A stretch of 10,341 nt of DNA, from NCBI GenBank assembly GCA_027575765.1, contig JANBPT010001341.1, positions 1 through 10,341 of the forward strand, in the 5' to 3' direction. Position 1 is the first letter of the stretch. Each line of letters opens with the position of its first letter. Source of the DNA: Tieghemiomyces parasiticus (taxonomy: Eukaryota > Kickxellomycota > Dimargaritomycetes > Dimargaritales > Dimargaritaceae). Of this stretch, positions 1-8,885 are shown in pieces. The notes below the pieces were generated by a model. The model had not been told where the DNA came from and ran no database searches. It worked only from the letters and a program-made list of their open reading frames with translations. A program made the position numbers and the translations under genes.

Positions 1-2
1 AA

Positions 3-218
3 AGAGAAAATCACCTTGGGCTAGGAATAGTCCGCCTGCCGAGCTTTCAATCCGCAGAAGAGGGAAACCCTGCACCAACATTACGTCGCTCAACTAAAAT
101 GGCCGTCGTAAAGCGCAGGAAAGCTAGGGAAAAGAAGGAGAGTGAGTGGGTTGATTTACCACTTTATAGACTAAGGTTCATTGTGACAGGACCTGACAAA
201 GGAAACAGACCGCTATAG
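3..218 (+). CDS. Possible 3' end of an unidentified gene entering from the left
   Basis: Open reading frame from the left edge with 71 codons before TAG at 216-218. The last 40 residues are strongly charged (KRRKAREKKESEW) and end RFIVTGPDKGNRPL. I do not recognise a family. An internal ATG at 99-101 has no special context. A stop-free run of this length at the edge of the window would arise by chance fairly often across six frames, so this is only a candidate; it could also be the final exon of a spliced gene. Confidence 0.2.
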   Translation, partial: RENHLGLGIVRLPSFQSAEEGNPAPTLRRSTKMAVVKRRKAREKKESEWVDLPLYRLRFIVTGPDKGNRPL

Positions 219-2892
219 CTAATTAGCCTTGGTTAGGATAGGACTGAGCATCATCGGTTGCGGGTCGTCCTTGAGGTCGATGTTCCGTCCTCCAGGATGG
301 AGAGGGGGGGCTGTACGGCGGGGAAAGGAAGGCTTGTACCAACTCTAGACTGCTCTTGCCCAGTTTTACCACCGTCACCCGGAGTTCACAGGGAGCTACC
401 GGTCACCCGTGGTCTTGAGGGGCCATCCTCAGCCCACCCCCCCTTTATTATCCGGCTGGTCAGACTGGGCTTTCCCTCCACGCTTGCGTTGCACGCGAAG
501 GGGATATTGTCTTGACCCCCCTTTGGCTCTACGCTTGCGGTCGCCACAGGCCCTCCACGTCGCGGTTAGTGCTACCCAGTCCTCTCCTACACTGCCACCC
601 AGCTAGCTTGTCGTGTCGCGCCTCGTACGTTTGGGGCCTTACAGGAACCTGGCGTCCGGTAATACTGTGGCAGTAGTACGCTCAGTGGACATACCCATGG
701 GAAGTGGGCGTACTGGACCCGCCTTTAAGGGCACCCAATGTGAAGATCAATGTAAGTGGCAATGGTCCACTACACGGGCGAATTCACAGGTGTTTGGCAA
801 ACGTCGCTGGGTGCGCTAATGGGTGTATTGGACGACAAATACCAGAGGTATCCCGCCCAGTACACTATCTAGTCCGGCATGGTCTAGAAATGACCCCCCC
901 ACCCTTTTAACTTAAATTACAACCAGGTCTCTTTACCATCCCCTCCATGCGTAGTGCCGGTCCCTATCCTATCCACCCTGGTGAGCAGGCCTCAGTGGCC
1001 CTCTGTCCCCACTTTTGCATCCCTAGAGCCGCAGTACCAAGGCTAAAAGTTACCTGATGAACTGGTACATTATGCGTCGCTTCCTTTCTCAGGCCCACCG
1101 CTTGCAGGTGGTCTGCTGGTGTTTTGTACGGTCCATGGGGTTCCAGAAGGAGCACTCCAGTTTCTGGCATTTATTAGATCGCACCAATTGTGGTATCTGT
1201 GGACAGCCGGGAAAATTAACTAGTCGCCAACGTTTTGTGGGAGGTAATAATGGATTTGGCTTATACCAAGAATAATGGTATCTTGTGTATGTGTCGGTAT
1301 CCAAGAGACGACATTTTACAGAACCTTGCAAACTACGGCGATGCCATACAGGAACAAGCACAACTCCCTTAACACCAATGCTTGGCCATGGCAAACTTAC
1401 CAAGAACCCTTCATGACTAACTGCCAAGTCCCAATCCTCCACACAGCTCCTGGTTATATAACCCTACAAACCTAACTGCTAGCGTCTTTAACTTTTATTT
1501 ATCTTGTACGTATCGCAATGCACCACCCCTTAAGGCCTCGCCTACCGCAATATGGTGCAAGGACATGGGTTAGTTTGAAGTTCTTGCCGGGTCATCAGCC
1601 GGCAGGTGTAGAGAGAGGGTGGCGGTTTAGCGATCGTTTATGTGTAAGTTGGTTTGTATTAGCATAGCTGCTGGTGCCAATCAGCAAATGTAGTAAAAGT
1701 ATGAAAAATAGTTCAGCCAAGTATTATCAATTTTTAGGGTGTCAGCTCCCAAGCATGGCAATGCAAGTGGTAGCCGGGTAAAGATTGGAGATAAGGGCAG
1801 TCGTTGAGCTGCAGACTTTATTAGTTGATTGGTTAATACCTCTTTAGACGTATTTAGATCGCGCGATCTCTGGGGATTGGTTCGGGAGACCACGCTGGCA
1901 GTTGTAAATAGACACGTAGACACTCTCAACAATAATGTATTAAGTCTTTCTTAGTCAATCAGCCTCCAGATAACCCCATCACGCTGCTATTGTCACCTGG
2001 CTGGACAGGGCTCGCATTCCTTTCTAGGTAGATGGCTACCACGCCACCCAATGCTGATCCGATCCAATTCACATATCAGTCGTGTCATCTCTTTTTGGTG
2101 ACTTTACTATCATATTATTACCTTATTCCCCTCTTCCAATTCTATATGTTTTCATAATGACACGCTACTGTCTACCTCCCAATCAGCCGAGCGTCGTCTT
2201 CTTTGACAGGCGCATTCACCTCCTTGCTTTTTACAACCTTCTCTTTAGAATTCCGACTCCATTGATCTGATAGCATACCCGCTATCACCTCATTCTGCCT
2301 GACACTCGGTCCCACCTCGCGTTATCAATCTGGACTCACCTTAGTCCGGCTAATAGCTAACTACGCATGTGGATGGCCGCCGCTCACGTTTAAATGCCCT
2401 CCCACTCGCTATTCTATAAACGGCGGCTATAATCCCACTGAACATTTTGCCGACTATTCCGCAATTTACTTTTATTTATGATGAGTACTACCGCTTGGTC
2501 CGTTCACTTTAATGTACTTTCCGTTTCTTCCGGTGGTTTTACCTGCGACAATTGCTATTGTAATTTTGGTACAGTGGATAGCTGGCGACCCTTTGGCAGC
2601 ATCTATATTACTGAAACGCCTCGGTCTATCAGAATGCAATTGCTAGTGTTAACCTGGTCGGATACTTACGGGTTAATGGCTTCGTTTTGTCTAGATAATA
2701 CTCAATTCTAAATGCACAAGCGGTCACTGGACGTCCCAAGGCTTTTAATTAATCGGATACGACAACAACGGATCAGTGATAGTGGTACATAGCGGAGGAC
2801 TTTGCGGATTGGACCCCAGAATGATAATATATCCAGAATAAAAAAATAAAAACATTCAGATACCGGACGACTTTGATTAACGTTCGCTGTCA
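219..2892. other. Long stretch without a supported gene
   Basis: I read this stretch for protein motifs mainly by following the longer open frames on both strands and the stops in several places. The longest frames (minus 1089-1442, 117 residues; plus 258-515, 85; minus 1681-1932, 83; plus 2478-2711, 77) share no recognisable motif and do not join through good splice sites into a family protein. Composition shifts: a GC-richer part around 280-600, AT-richer after about 1480. A few small palindromes occur. No tRNA, rRNA, transposon ends or CRISPR-like spacing was seen. Intergenic DNA or strongly decayed sequence is most likely. Confidence 0.5.
2744..2860 (-). terminator. Probable 3' end region of dynactin p25 transcript
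   Basis: Starting about 33 nt after the p25 stop, the gene strand has a strongly T-rich stretch (TTTTTATTTTTTTATT, about 2838-2853), and an ATTAAA poly(A)-signal variant at 2749-2744. Either could direct cleavage and polyadenylation. No canonical AATAAA was found close by. Weak, position-based inference. Confidence 0.3.
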
Positions 2893-4182
2893 TTAAACAG
2901 GCACGAACTTCTGATAGGCATCCTTAGACCTCGCTTCGTAAAGTTCCTGTGTACATTCGGGCAACTCGCCGACAAGGCGGCCTGCAAGGGTATAAAGGAG
3001 AGATAAGGACAACAGATTGCAGGGGCGATACCAGGTGAGCAACCTGCACTAGGTTATGCGCTGACATGACACGGAAGCTGACCCCCAGCTTCCCCTCGCT
3101 CGCCAGCTCCGATAAGGAACTAAGCGTTTGTGACTACGTACCTGGATTTCCAGCATAAACCGAAAAGGACGGGACGACCGTTCCGGGTGCGATAACGGTG
3201 TTGTCCTCAATCCTACACCCGTCCTTGATCATGGCGAACCGACCCTGAAAATTATGGTATGTATATTGTGGACAACGCTGACCAGAGAGGGTTAGTTGGC
3301 GCACCAGGGTCTCATTTAGAGGCTAGACCATCAACTGGTTTGGTGCTATGCGACCAAGGGGGGGGATGTTGTGTGGGGAGGGGAGCGCTGTCGAGAATAC
3401 ACACACACACGTATACATATATATATATAATTATATACATGGGGCACATATAAAACCACAAAAACTCTTGCCAGAAATCTATATCTATCCAAGGTATCCC
3501 CGTAGTCAGCTCCCCGCCTTCCTCTCCCAACCACTTACTATAATGCAATTCCGACCGATCTCGACATAGCTCCCGATATTGGCGGCTTCGACAATAGATC
3601 CCTCACCGATCATCACATGATCCCCAATCTTCATCGGATAATAACTAAACACTCCTTTGTAGGTCTTGTGGGGCGGACGGATGATGGACCGCTGGCCCAG
3701 GAGACAGTACCGGCCGATAGCGATGACCACCGCTTGGCTCGGGCCCGCCCGGCGTAGGTCGCCACGAATGACACAATCAGTTTGAATGATGGTCTGCGTT
3801 ATATACATAATAGGTGGAGTTAGCCAAGGATGTGTGTGCGTACAGGTCGGAGTTACCAAATTTTTTAAAAAAGAACGGTGTGGTGATAGTAGTGGTGAGG
3901 GAGGAGAGAGAGAGAGAGAGATAGGAAAGTTTTAGCCTAGGGTTGCGGGTTGCTACTGAGACCCTCAACGGACGGGGATACGTTTGTCCTGCTCTCTAGC
4001 ACATTTTCCAGCAACCACATAAACATCCGCAACCTGCTCATTCCACCCTCCGCCAGCGCACCTACCTTGCCCGACAGGATAATATTCTGGCTCCCGCAGA
4101 TGACTGACTTGCGGCTGACCTTGTTACCCGTTTCGGTTTCAATGTATTCAGCCCGGCTATAACGAACGACGGGTTGTTCCAT
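2893..4182 (-). CDS. DCTN5: Dynactin subunit 5 (p25), four exons
   Basis: Pointed-end subunit of dynactin, the dynein activator; p25 folds as a left-handed beta-helix and helps load cargo such as early endosomes. My gene model joins 4182-4066, 3793-3539, 3244-3142 and 2981-2893, giving 187 residues (human p25 is 182). Exon 1 gives EYIETETGNKVSRKSVICGS and ends SGK. Exon 2 (residues 40-124) holds DCVIRGDL, IIRPP and KIGDHVMIGEG hexapeptide-type repeats. Exon 3 carries EDNTVIAPGTVVPSFSVYAG. Exon 4 gives GELPECTQEL and ends YQKFVPV before TAA at 2895-2893. All junctions are GT-AG (phases 0, 0, 1) and the joined protein matches the remembered animal p25 from end to end. Compared with human, residues 53-64 add about 8 residues between GDL and IGRYC, which I believe is common in fungi. 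The start has A at -3 and G at +4. The family call is very secure; exact splice sites are inferred from frame, consensus and homology. Confidence 0.95.
2982..3141 (-). other. Intron 3 of dynactin p25 gene
   Basis: Phase-1 intron of 160 nt. The donor GTACGT follows the split glycine codon after YAGNP; the acceptor CCTTGCAG is preceded by a pyrimidine-rich stretch (TTATCTCTCCTTTATA). Joining gives NPGRLVGELPE, matching the p25 C-terminal region. I see no clear branch consensus. Confidence 0.88.
3245..3538 (-). other. Intron 2 of dynactin p25 gene
   Basis: Phase-0 intron of 294 nt with a consensus donor GTAAGT after the ATA of RNCII and acceptor TTTCAG before GGTCGG. A branch-like ACTAACC lies about 45-50 nt from the acceptor (near 3290-3297). 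It contains a compound AT/GT microsatellite and a C-rich block (G-rich on the plus strand). Confidence 0.9.
3399..3434. repeat. Compound microsatellite (AC)n/(AT)n in p25 intron 2
   Basis: (AC)6 at 3399-3410, then GTATAC, then an alternating AT run at 3417-3429, then an imperfect ATTATA tail. It lies wholly inside intron 2, so length changes should not alter the protein. Confidence 0.95.
3794..4065 (-). other. Intron 1 of dynactin p25 gene
   Basis: Phase-0 intron of 272 nt. The donor GTAGGT follows the AAG codon of SGK; the acceptor CAG precedes ACC ATC ATT. A good fungal branch-site match, GCTAAC, lies at 3824-3819, about 25 nt from the acceptor. The intron carries a (TC)n tract on the gene strand. 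Removing it joins SGK to TIIQTDCVIRGDL, which matches the family without a gap. Confidence 0.9.
3904..3920. repeat. (GA)n microsatellite in p25 intron 1
   Basis: A run of about eight GA units, (TC)n on the gene strand, inside intron 1, and flanked by further purine-rich sequence (GAGGGAGGA on the left side). Confidence 0.95.
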
Positions 4183-4221
4183 GTTGAAGGCGAGAATTGC
4201 GTAAAACTGAGATGAAAGCGA

Positions 4222-4259
4222 ATATATATATATATAGGTGTGTGTGTGTGTGTGTGTGT
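4222..4259. repeat. Compound microsatellite (AT)n(GT)n in p25 5' flank
   Basis: An AT alternation at 4222-4236 is followed by one extra G and a (GT)11 run at 4238-4259. On the p25 gene strand it reads (AC)n then (TA)n and ends about 40 nt before the start codon, so it lies in the leader or core promoter; the TA part could serve as a TATA-like element. Confidence 0.95.
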
Positions 4260-4832
4260 ACCTATGGTATCAGAGTATCTAAGAGGAGACTGAAATGAGA
4301 GTAGCAAACAATGGGCAGCCTGGGAAACCAAGTAGATGTGGGGAATGAGACGAGGTTTGAGAATAGGTCGGGTGCGAATTTCTAGGTCCGCCAGCCAGGC
4401 CCCCGTCATAGATCGACAGCAGGTTGGGTACCTCTAGTTACCCGAACTCAAGGAGCTGTTGATATTGCCTTGGGTAGGCTTGCGCCTTTCCGCCTCCCTT
4501 CCCCCTGGAGATATCACTGGGGCCTAATAGAGGGAGGGCGAGAGTGGCATTCGAAATAATCGCCAAAAAGTCATACAAGGATAGCTTGACTATCAGTGTA
4601 CTATTCCAGACATTTCTCGAGGTTCCCCCCTCCCCCGTCTGATGGAGGGGTAACTCGCGCTGCAGCTATCTATTTACTACTCATGGTTTACCGCCACTAC
4701 CCCATAGTTAGGACGTCTACTAAAAGACTGATCAGCCTAAAGGTATTAAATGTGTTTCACTAGTTATGATATGTATTGACCGTCACAAACGGCAAGAAAA
4801 AAAAACCGATTATACAAGAGAATGCAACCTCC

Positions 4833-4866
4833 AGGGGGAAGAGAGAGAGAAAAGAGAGGAGGAGGA
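4833..4866. repeat. 34-nt homopurine/homopyrimidine tract after reductase stop
   Basis: Every base is A or G on the plus strand, so the reductase transcript would carry an uninterrupted C/U tract beginning about 57 nt after its stop codon, if the 3' UTR extends that far. It includes GA and GGA units. Confidence 0.9.
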
Positions 4867-4922
4867 TGGGAGCGACACACAGCCAACACCATTTCCCCAC
4901 ACCTATTACCCGCCACCCTATA

Positions 4923-7900
4923 TTATTTAGCCGCCGGCTGGGCCCGATTGTGCTGCATATGGCTCTGAACCAAATGGCCCGCCGCTAAGGCTGAGCACAA
5001 CGATAACTCCCCAGCCATGACCGCGGCGGCAATGACGCGCGCCAAACGCTGGGCATTAGCACCCGGGGTGGTAGCGTGCGGACCGCGGACCCCCAGGATA
5101 TCCAGGCACGCGGACTGCGGCCCCAACTGGGTGCCGCCGCCGATGGTACCCACCTCGATACAAGGCATCGTGACGGAGAGGTGTAGGTCACGGCCGTCAT
5201 TGACGGCCGTCATCAGGGTCAGACAGTTAGAGCTTTCCACGTTCTGGGCGGGGTCCTGGCCCGTGGCAATGTAGATGGCGGTAAGGATATTGGCGGCATG
5301 GGCGTTGAACCCACCGACCGAGCCCGCCATCGCGGATCCCACCAGGTTCTTGGACACGTTGAGCTCGACGAGGGCGGCCACCGTCGTCTTCAATACTTTC
5401 TCGACGGTAGGGCCCGGGATGGTCGCCTCGGCGACCACGGACTTGCCACGGCCTTCGATCCAGTTAATGGCCGCGGGCTTTTTATCGGTACAGTAGTTGC
5501 CGCTCACCGATATGACCTGCATGGTCGGGTGGTGCTCGGCGATGGTGGCGAGGGACTTTTCCGTGCCTTTGGAAATCATATTCATGCCCATAGCGTCGCC
5601 AGTGAACGTGGCGAAGCGAATAAATACCATGCGGCCGGCCAGGGCGATCTTGAGGCGTAGAAGGCGAGCGAACCGCGAGGTGGACTCGAAGCTGGCCTTC
5701 ACGGTGGCAAACCCCTCAGGGCTTTCCAGCCACTGTTGGCACGCGTGGGCCTCGATAATCCCAGGGAATTGGACCACGGGGCCGCGCGTCATCCCATCGC
5801 GGGTGAGCACCGTGGTGGCGCCGCCGCCGGCCGTAATGGCCTTGCACCCGCGGGAGGTTGAGGCCACCAGACACCCCTCGGTGGTGGCCATGGGAATGTG
5901 GAGCAGTTCGCCGTCGATGGCGATCGGGCCCGCCACCCCTACGGGTATAGGCATGTAGCCAACCACGTTCTCACAGCACTGGCCCATCACTCGCGCGTAG
6001 TCGTAGTGGTCAAATGGGAGCTGACTGCCCTCCAGGGTACCGGTCACCGACGCCCGCGAGATCACTGCCCGCCGGATGCGGACCGCCCGCGTCAGGTGGT
6101 TACCCAGCACCTTCTCCAGGGCATAGGCCGCCACCTTGCCGTGCTTGATGAGGGACACCATCTCCGCGTCTGTCAAGCGGGCAGCAGCCTCGGGACCGGC
6201 CTTGACCAGCTCGGCGCACTCCTCAAGCGGTCGGAGGTCAGCAGTCGTGGGTGCTTCGGCTTCGACTCCGTCGTCTAAGGCATTCTCCGGGATAGTGCGG
6301 GAGGCCAGGACCATACTTGACCCATTGCTGACCAGGCCGCGGGCTACCTGTCCATGAAGACCCTGTTGGGTACAGTCGGTGGCGCAATGGCCACTACTGC
6401 TGGTGTTCAACTCTAGGCCACTAGTGCGCCGCGAGACCAAGGACTTAGGGGTGAGCGGGCCCGCGCCGGCCGTGGCGGGCTTGGTAGGGCCGAAGGATAG
6501 GTTGAGGGCAGCGGCCACGGACTGCAGGTCGGCACGTTCATGGCACACTGACGCCGACGACGAAACCGGAGACAGCGAACGAGTTGACGTCGGGGTTGTG
6601 GCCTGGATGGGGGTCGCAGGCACGCTATGGTCGCTACGACGGAGGACCCGGGTGAGCACAAAGTACAGGTTGACGGCAAGGGACACCAGCAGAGTAGCAA
6701 CCCAGCCCGACAAAGGGCTGAGCGCCCTCGGATGGGCGGCGTCATGAGCGGTCAACGAAGGGACAGTGTTCTCGCCATTATTAAAGGCGGACGGAACGAC
6801 GGTGGGCGACGCCGAAGTAGCGCGGGCCGCAGCGACGGCGGACCGAGCAGCGTCCGAAAACACGGCAGAGGGGTGCGGGGCCCGAGTGTAAAACTCGTTG
6901 AGAGGATGGAACGTCAAACGCATTGGTGCAAGGCTATCTAGGGTAGGGCGAAGGTAAGCAAACACATCGGCAACCGCCGGGGCGAGGTGGGCCGGGGCCA
7001 CCCCGGGGACCAATGGCTGGCGGGCGTCCGCGCCGGCGGCGGCGGTGGTGCCCGATGCCTGGCCGAAGGGTTCCCGGAAGGTGCTGCCCATATCGAAAAT
7101 GTGGACGGCCAGGAACCCTACAATAATGAGCAGCTTGACCCGCGTGGCCGTTAGGTTGCTCAGGGTCCGCGAGTCACCCGTGGCGTCGCTAAGGGCGCGC
7201 AGGGTGATGGACTTGTAATCGGCCGGACTGAGGCGGTGGTGCGAGGTGGTGAGCAGGTCGGCCTCGCTCTCGGTGCGGGACATGGCGGCTGTGGTCTGGG
7301 TGGTAGTAGACGCGGAGGATCCGGCGGCGACCGAGGTTGTGCCGGTCGCCGTGGTCTTACGCTCGGCCGCGCGGACGCTACGCACTCGGATCAGCTCAGC
7401 TTTTAGCGTCAGAATGGCGACATAGAAGGTAAACAGGAAGAGGGCGTCAAAGGCCAGAATGAGGACAGCCAATATGGAAAACTCGCGGAGGCCCTGAACT
7501 CCAGAAAAGGCGCCTGCGGTGAGCAAAGAAATTTCAAACAGGTAGTCGCGTAAGATGGTGGCGCTGGTCTTCTCGACGGCCCGCGCCACCTGGCGCTGGA
7601 CGGCTGGCAGTGGAGTGGAAGCAGTGAACCCACTGGGGCTAGTGACCGTCAGGAGATCGGTACTGCGGCTGCTCCCGGGCGCCGTGTCGCCCACAGTGGG
7701 GCTCGGTGGCGGGTTCTGGGCCTCGGCGCGGGCAGCCACCAGGACGGCGCGGGTCAGGTTGTAGGGTTTTTCAAACCCCACGGTGATAAGCAGAAAGGGA
7801 ATAGCCTCGCTTAGCAGTACGGCGTCGACCGGGAGCCCGATCAGATGAGCGGTGTAGAGGGCGAGGATGAAAGCACAGGCACTGGACATGAGAACCGACA

Positions 7901-8885
7901 CAGCCAACGTGATCCGTGACCCCATCCTCCGCATCCCCAGGAAGAGATGGATGAACACCGCGTGCATAAACAGGTAGCCGAACAGGACCAGGGCCACTTC
8001 CAGCTGGTTGGCGTGGCTAATGAGCTCACGGATCTTGGTGTACAAGTTGACCACCACAAGCGCCAACCACGCCAGCGAGTTGTGGCTTGACAGCCAGGCC
8101 AGTCCCCAGTTGGTCGTTGGGACGGCCGGAAAGCTGGTCTGAAAGTGCGCAAAAGCCGCCTCAGCCCACCGTTCGGCCAGCTCGTGGGTTTCGGGGCGCG
8201 TAGTATCGAGGAGGAACCCCAAGCGGAGGGCCGACGCGAATACCGGTTGAGCGTCAATGGTCAACTGCAGGTCCTTCACCAGGGGCGCCTCGGCATGACG
8301 CACTCCGTCCACCAGCCGCTTGGCTAGGGGCACGGCAGTAGCAGATTCGCCGTTGAGCGGAAACGACGTCGAGTCGTCGCTGCTATCCTTGGTCAGGGTA
8401 CCGAAGGGACTGGCCAGCACGCACTCGGCTGGCGAATGGCTACCGTCCCCGTTTTGGGCACCGACGCTGCGCACGCATAGATCCTGGAAAGTGTAGCGGT
8501 ATCCGTCGCGGGTCACGGTGAGGTCGCGGGCGGCGAAGCGCTGGGCGTCGAAGAGCTTTGCCAACACCGCTGGACCGGCGGCGCCATGGTCACTGGTACC
8601 TTCAGAGGGCGGTACCGAGAACTCGAAGACGTAAAACTGGGCATGAGTGGCTGAATCATGCCCAGAATGACCGGCAGCCCCGGACACGGGCCGCTTGGTG
8701 TAGGTGTACGAGACGGGTTGGGCCTGCAACGAGGCCGGGACGGCAAAAATCTCGGCGTTCTTGACGCTGTGCCACAATGAATAGTAGGCACACGCAGTCA
8801 GGATCAGGAAGAAGGCCACCACCTCGATGGGGTGCTGAGCAGCCTTGGCGGCGACGGTGCGCGTGACGTGGAATACGGAGACCAT
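4923..8885 (-). CDS. hmg1: HMG-CoA reductase with sterol-sensing domain
   Basis: Reduces HMG-CoA to mevalonate with two NADPH, the committed step of sterol and isoprenoid synthesis, at the ER membrane. Uninterrupted 1320-residue frame. Hydrophobic segments lie near 20-40, 294-316, 325-350, 354-372, 448-465, 469-497, 583-600 and 727-748, matching the usual eight-span anchor; the sterol-sensing domain covers about 294-500 and includes VGFEKP. A Ser/Thr/Pro-rich linker (750-868) leads to the catalytic domain (about 870-1310). Signatures are [12 protein letters not shown] (CoA side), GDAMGMNM and GTIGGGT (NADPH side); catalytic residues by alignment with human are E1003, K1135, D1211 and H1309, all present. 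It is much longer than human (888) or yeast (about 1050) enzymes, through inserts at 386-436, 505-555 and the linker. The start at 8885 has a strong context (A at -3, G at +4) and an upstream in-frame TAG at 8912-8910. The C-terminus stops five residues after A1315, which replaces the animal AMPK-site serine. Confidence 0.98.
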   Translation of the reverse strand: MVSVFHVTRTVAAKAAQHPIEVVAFFLILTACAYYSLWHSVKNAEIFAVPASLQAQPVSYTYTKRPVSGAAGHSGHDSATHAQFYVFEFSVPPSEGTSDHGAAGPAVLAKLFDAQRFAARDLTVTRDGYRYTFQDLCVRSVGAQNGDGSHSPAECVLASPFGTLTKDSSDDSTSFPLNGESATAVPLAKRLVDGVRHAEAPLVKDLQLTIDAQPVFASALRLGFLLDTTRPETHELAERWAEAAFAHFQTSFPAVPTTNWGLAWLSSHNSLAWLALVVVNLYTKIRELISHANQLEVALVLFGYLFMHAVFIHLFLGMRRMGSRITLAVSVLMSSACAFILALYTAHLIGLPVDAVLLSEAIPFLLITVGFEKPYNLTRAVLVAARAEAQNPPPSPTVGDTAPGSSRSTDLLTVTSPSGFTASTPLPAVQRQVARAVEKTSATILRDYLFEISLLTAGAFSGVQGLREFSILAVLILAFDALFLFTFYVAILTLKAELIRVRSVRAAERKTTATGTTSVAAGSSASTTTQTTAAMSRTESEADLLTTSHHRLSPADYKSITLRALSDATGDSRTLSNLTATRVKLLIIVGFLAVHIFDMGSTFREPFGQASGTTAAAGADARQPLVPGVAPAHLAPAVADVFAYLRPTLDSLAPMRLTFHPLNEFYTRAPHPSAVFSDAARSAVAAARATSASPTVVPSAFNNGENTVPSLTAHDAAHPRALSPLSGWVATLLVSLAVNLYFVLTRVLRRSDHSVPATPIQATTPTSTRSLSPVSSSASVCHERADLQSVAAALNLSFGPTKPATAGAGPLTPKSLVSRRTSGLELNTSSSGHCATDCTQQGLHGQVARGLVSNGSSMVLASRTIPENALDDGVEAEAPTTADLRPLEECAELVKAGPEAAARLTDAEMVSLIKHGKVAAYALEKVLGNHLTRAVRIRRAVISRASVTGTLEGSQLPFDHYDYARVMGQCCENVVGYMPIPVGVAGPIAIDGELLHIPMATTEGCLVASTSRGCKAITAGGGATTVLTRDGMTRGPVVQFPGIIEAHACQQWLESPEGFATVKASFESTSRFARLLRLKIALAGRMVFIRFATFTGDAMGMNMISKGTEKSLATIAEHHPTMQVISVSGNYCTDKKPAAINWIEGRGKSVVAEATIPGPTVEKVLKTTVAALVELNVSKNLVGSAMAGSVGGFNAHAANILTAIYIATGQDPAQNVESSNCLTLMTAVNDGRDLHLSVTMPCIEVGTIGGGTQLGPQSACLDILGVRGPHATTPGANAQRLARVIAAAVMAGELSLCSALAAGHLVQSHMQHNRAQPAAK

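Larger units (their letters stand above)
4183..4922. other. Spacer between HMG-CoA reductase and dynactin p25
   Basis: This 740-nt stretch should hold the reductase 3' UTR and terminator at its right and the p25 promoter and leader at its left, since both genes read leftwards. On the gene strand there is a polypyrimidine tract about 60 nt after the reductase stop, and an (AC)n(TA)n tract about 40-75 nt before the p25 ATG. No ATG occurs on the gene strand between 4183 and 4406. No ORF with family resemblance is present. Confidence 0.6.

Noticed and set aside
704..910. Plus-strand 68-residue frame, open back to about 676
   Set aside because: I looked for retroelement or enzyme motifs and found none; the adjacent frame over the same bases is equally open.
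1089..1442. Minus-strand 117-residue frame in the left stretch
   Set aside because: No recognisable motif, unusual composition (many Trp, Cys), and plus-strand frames of similar quality overlap it. Not enough to call a gene.
3112..3142. Very short alternative intron 3 ending at the TTAG just after exon 3
   Set aside because: It would be only about 22 nt and would put the following codons in a frame without p25 similarity; the acceptor at 2983-2982 restores GELPECTQEL.
4062..4409. Minus-strand 115-residue frame upstream of p25
   Set aside because: It translates the microsatellite as THTHTHT and IYIYI and runs out of frame through p25 exon 1, so it is a chance frame.
5190..5213. Direct repeat of ACGGCCGTCAT within the reductase
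   Set aside because: It encodes a reasonable catalytic-domain segment (TAVNDGRD) and arises from the palindromic ACGGCCGT; no sign of insertion apart from a one-residue length difference from human.
5298..5958. Plus-strand open frames of 120 and 153 residues opposite the reductase
   Set aside because: They lie antisense to the catalytic domain, where high GC at third positions leaves few stops. They have no motif and overlap each other in different frames.
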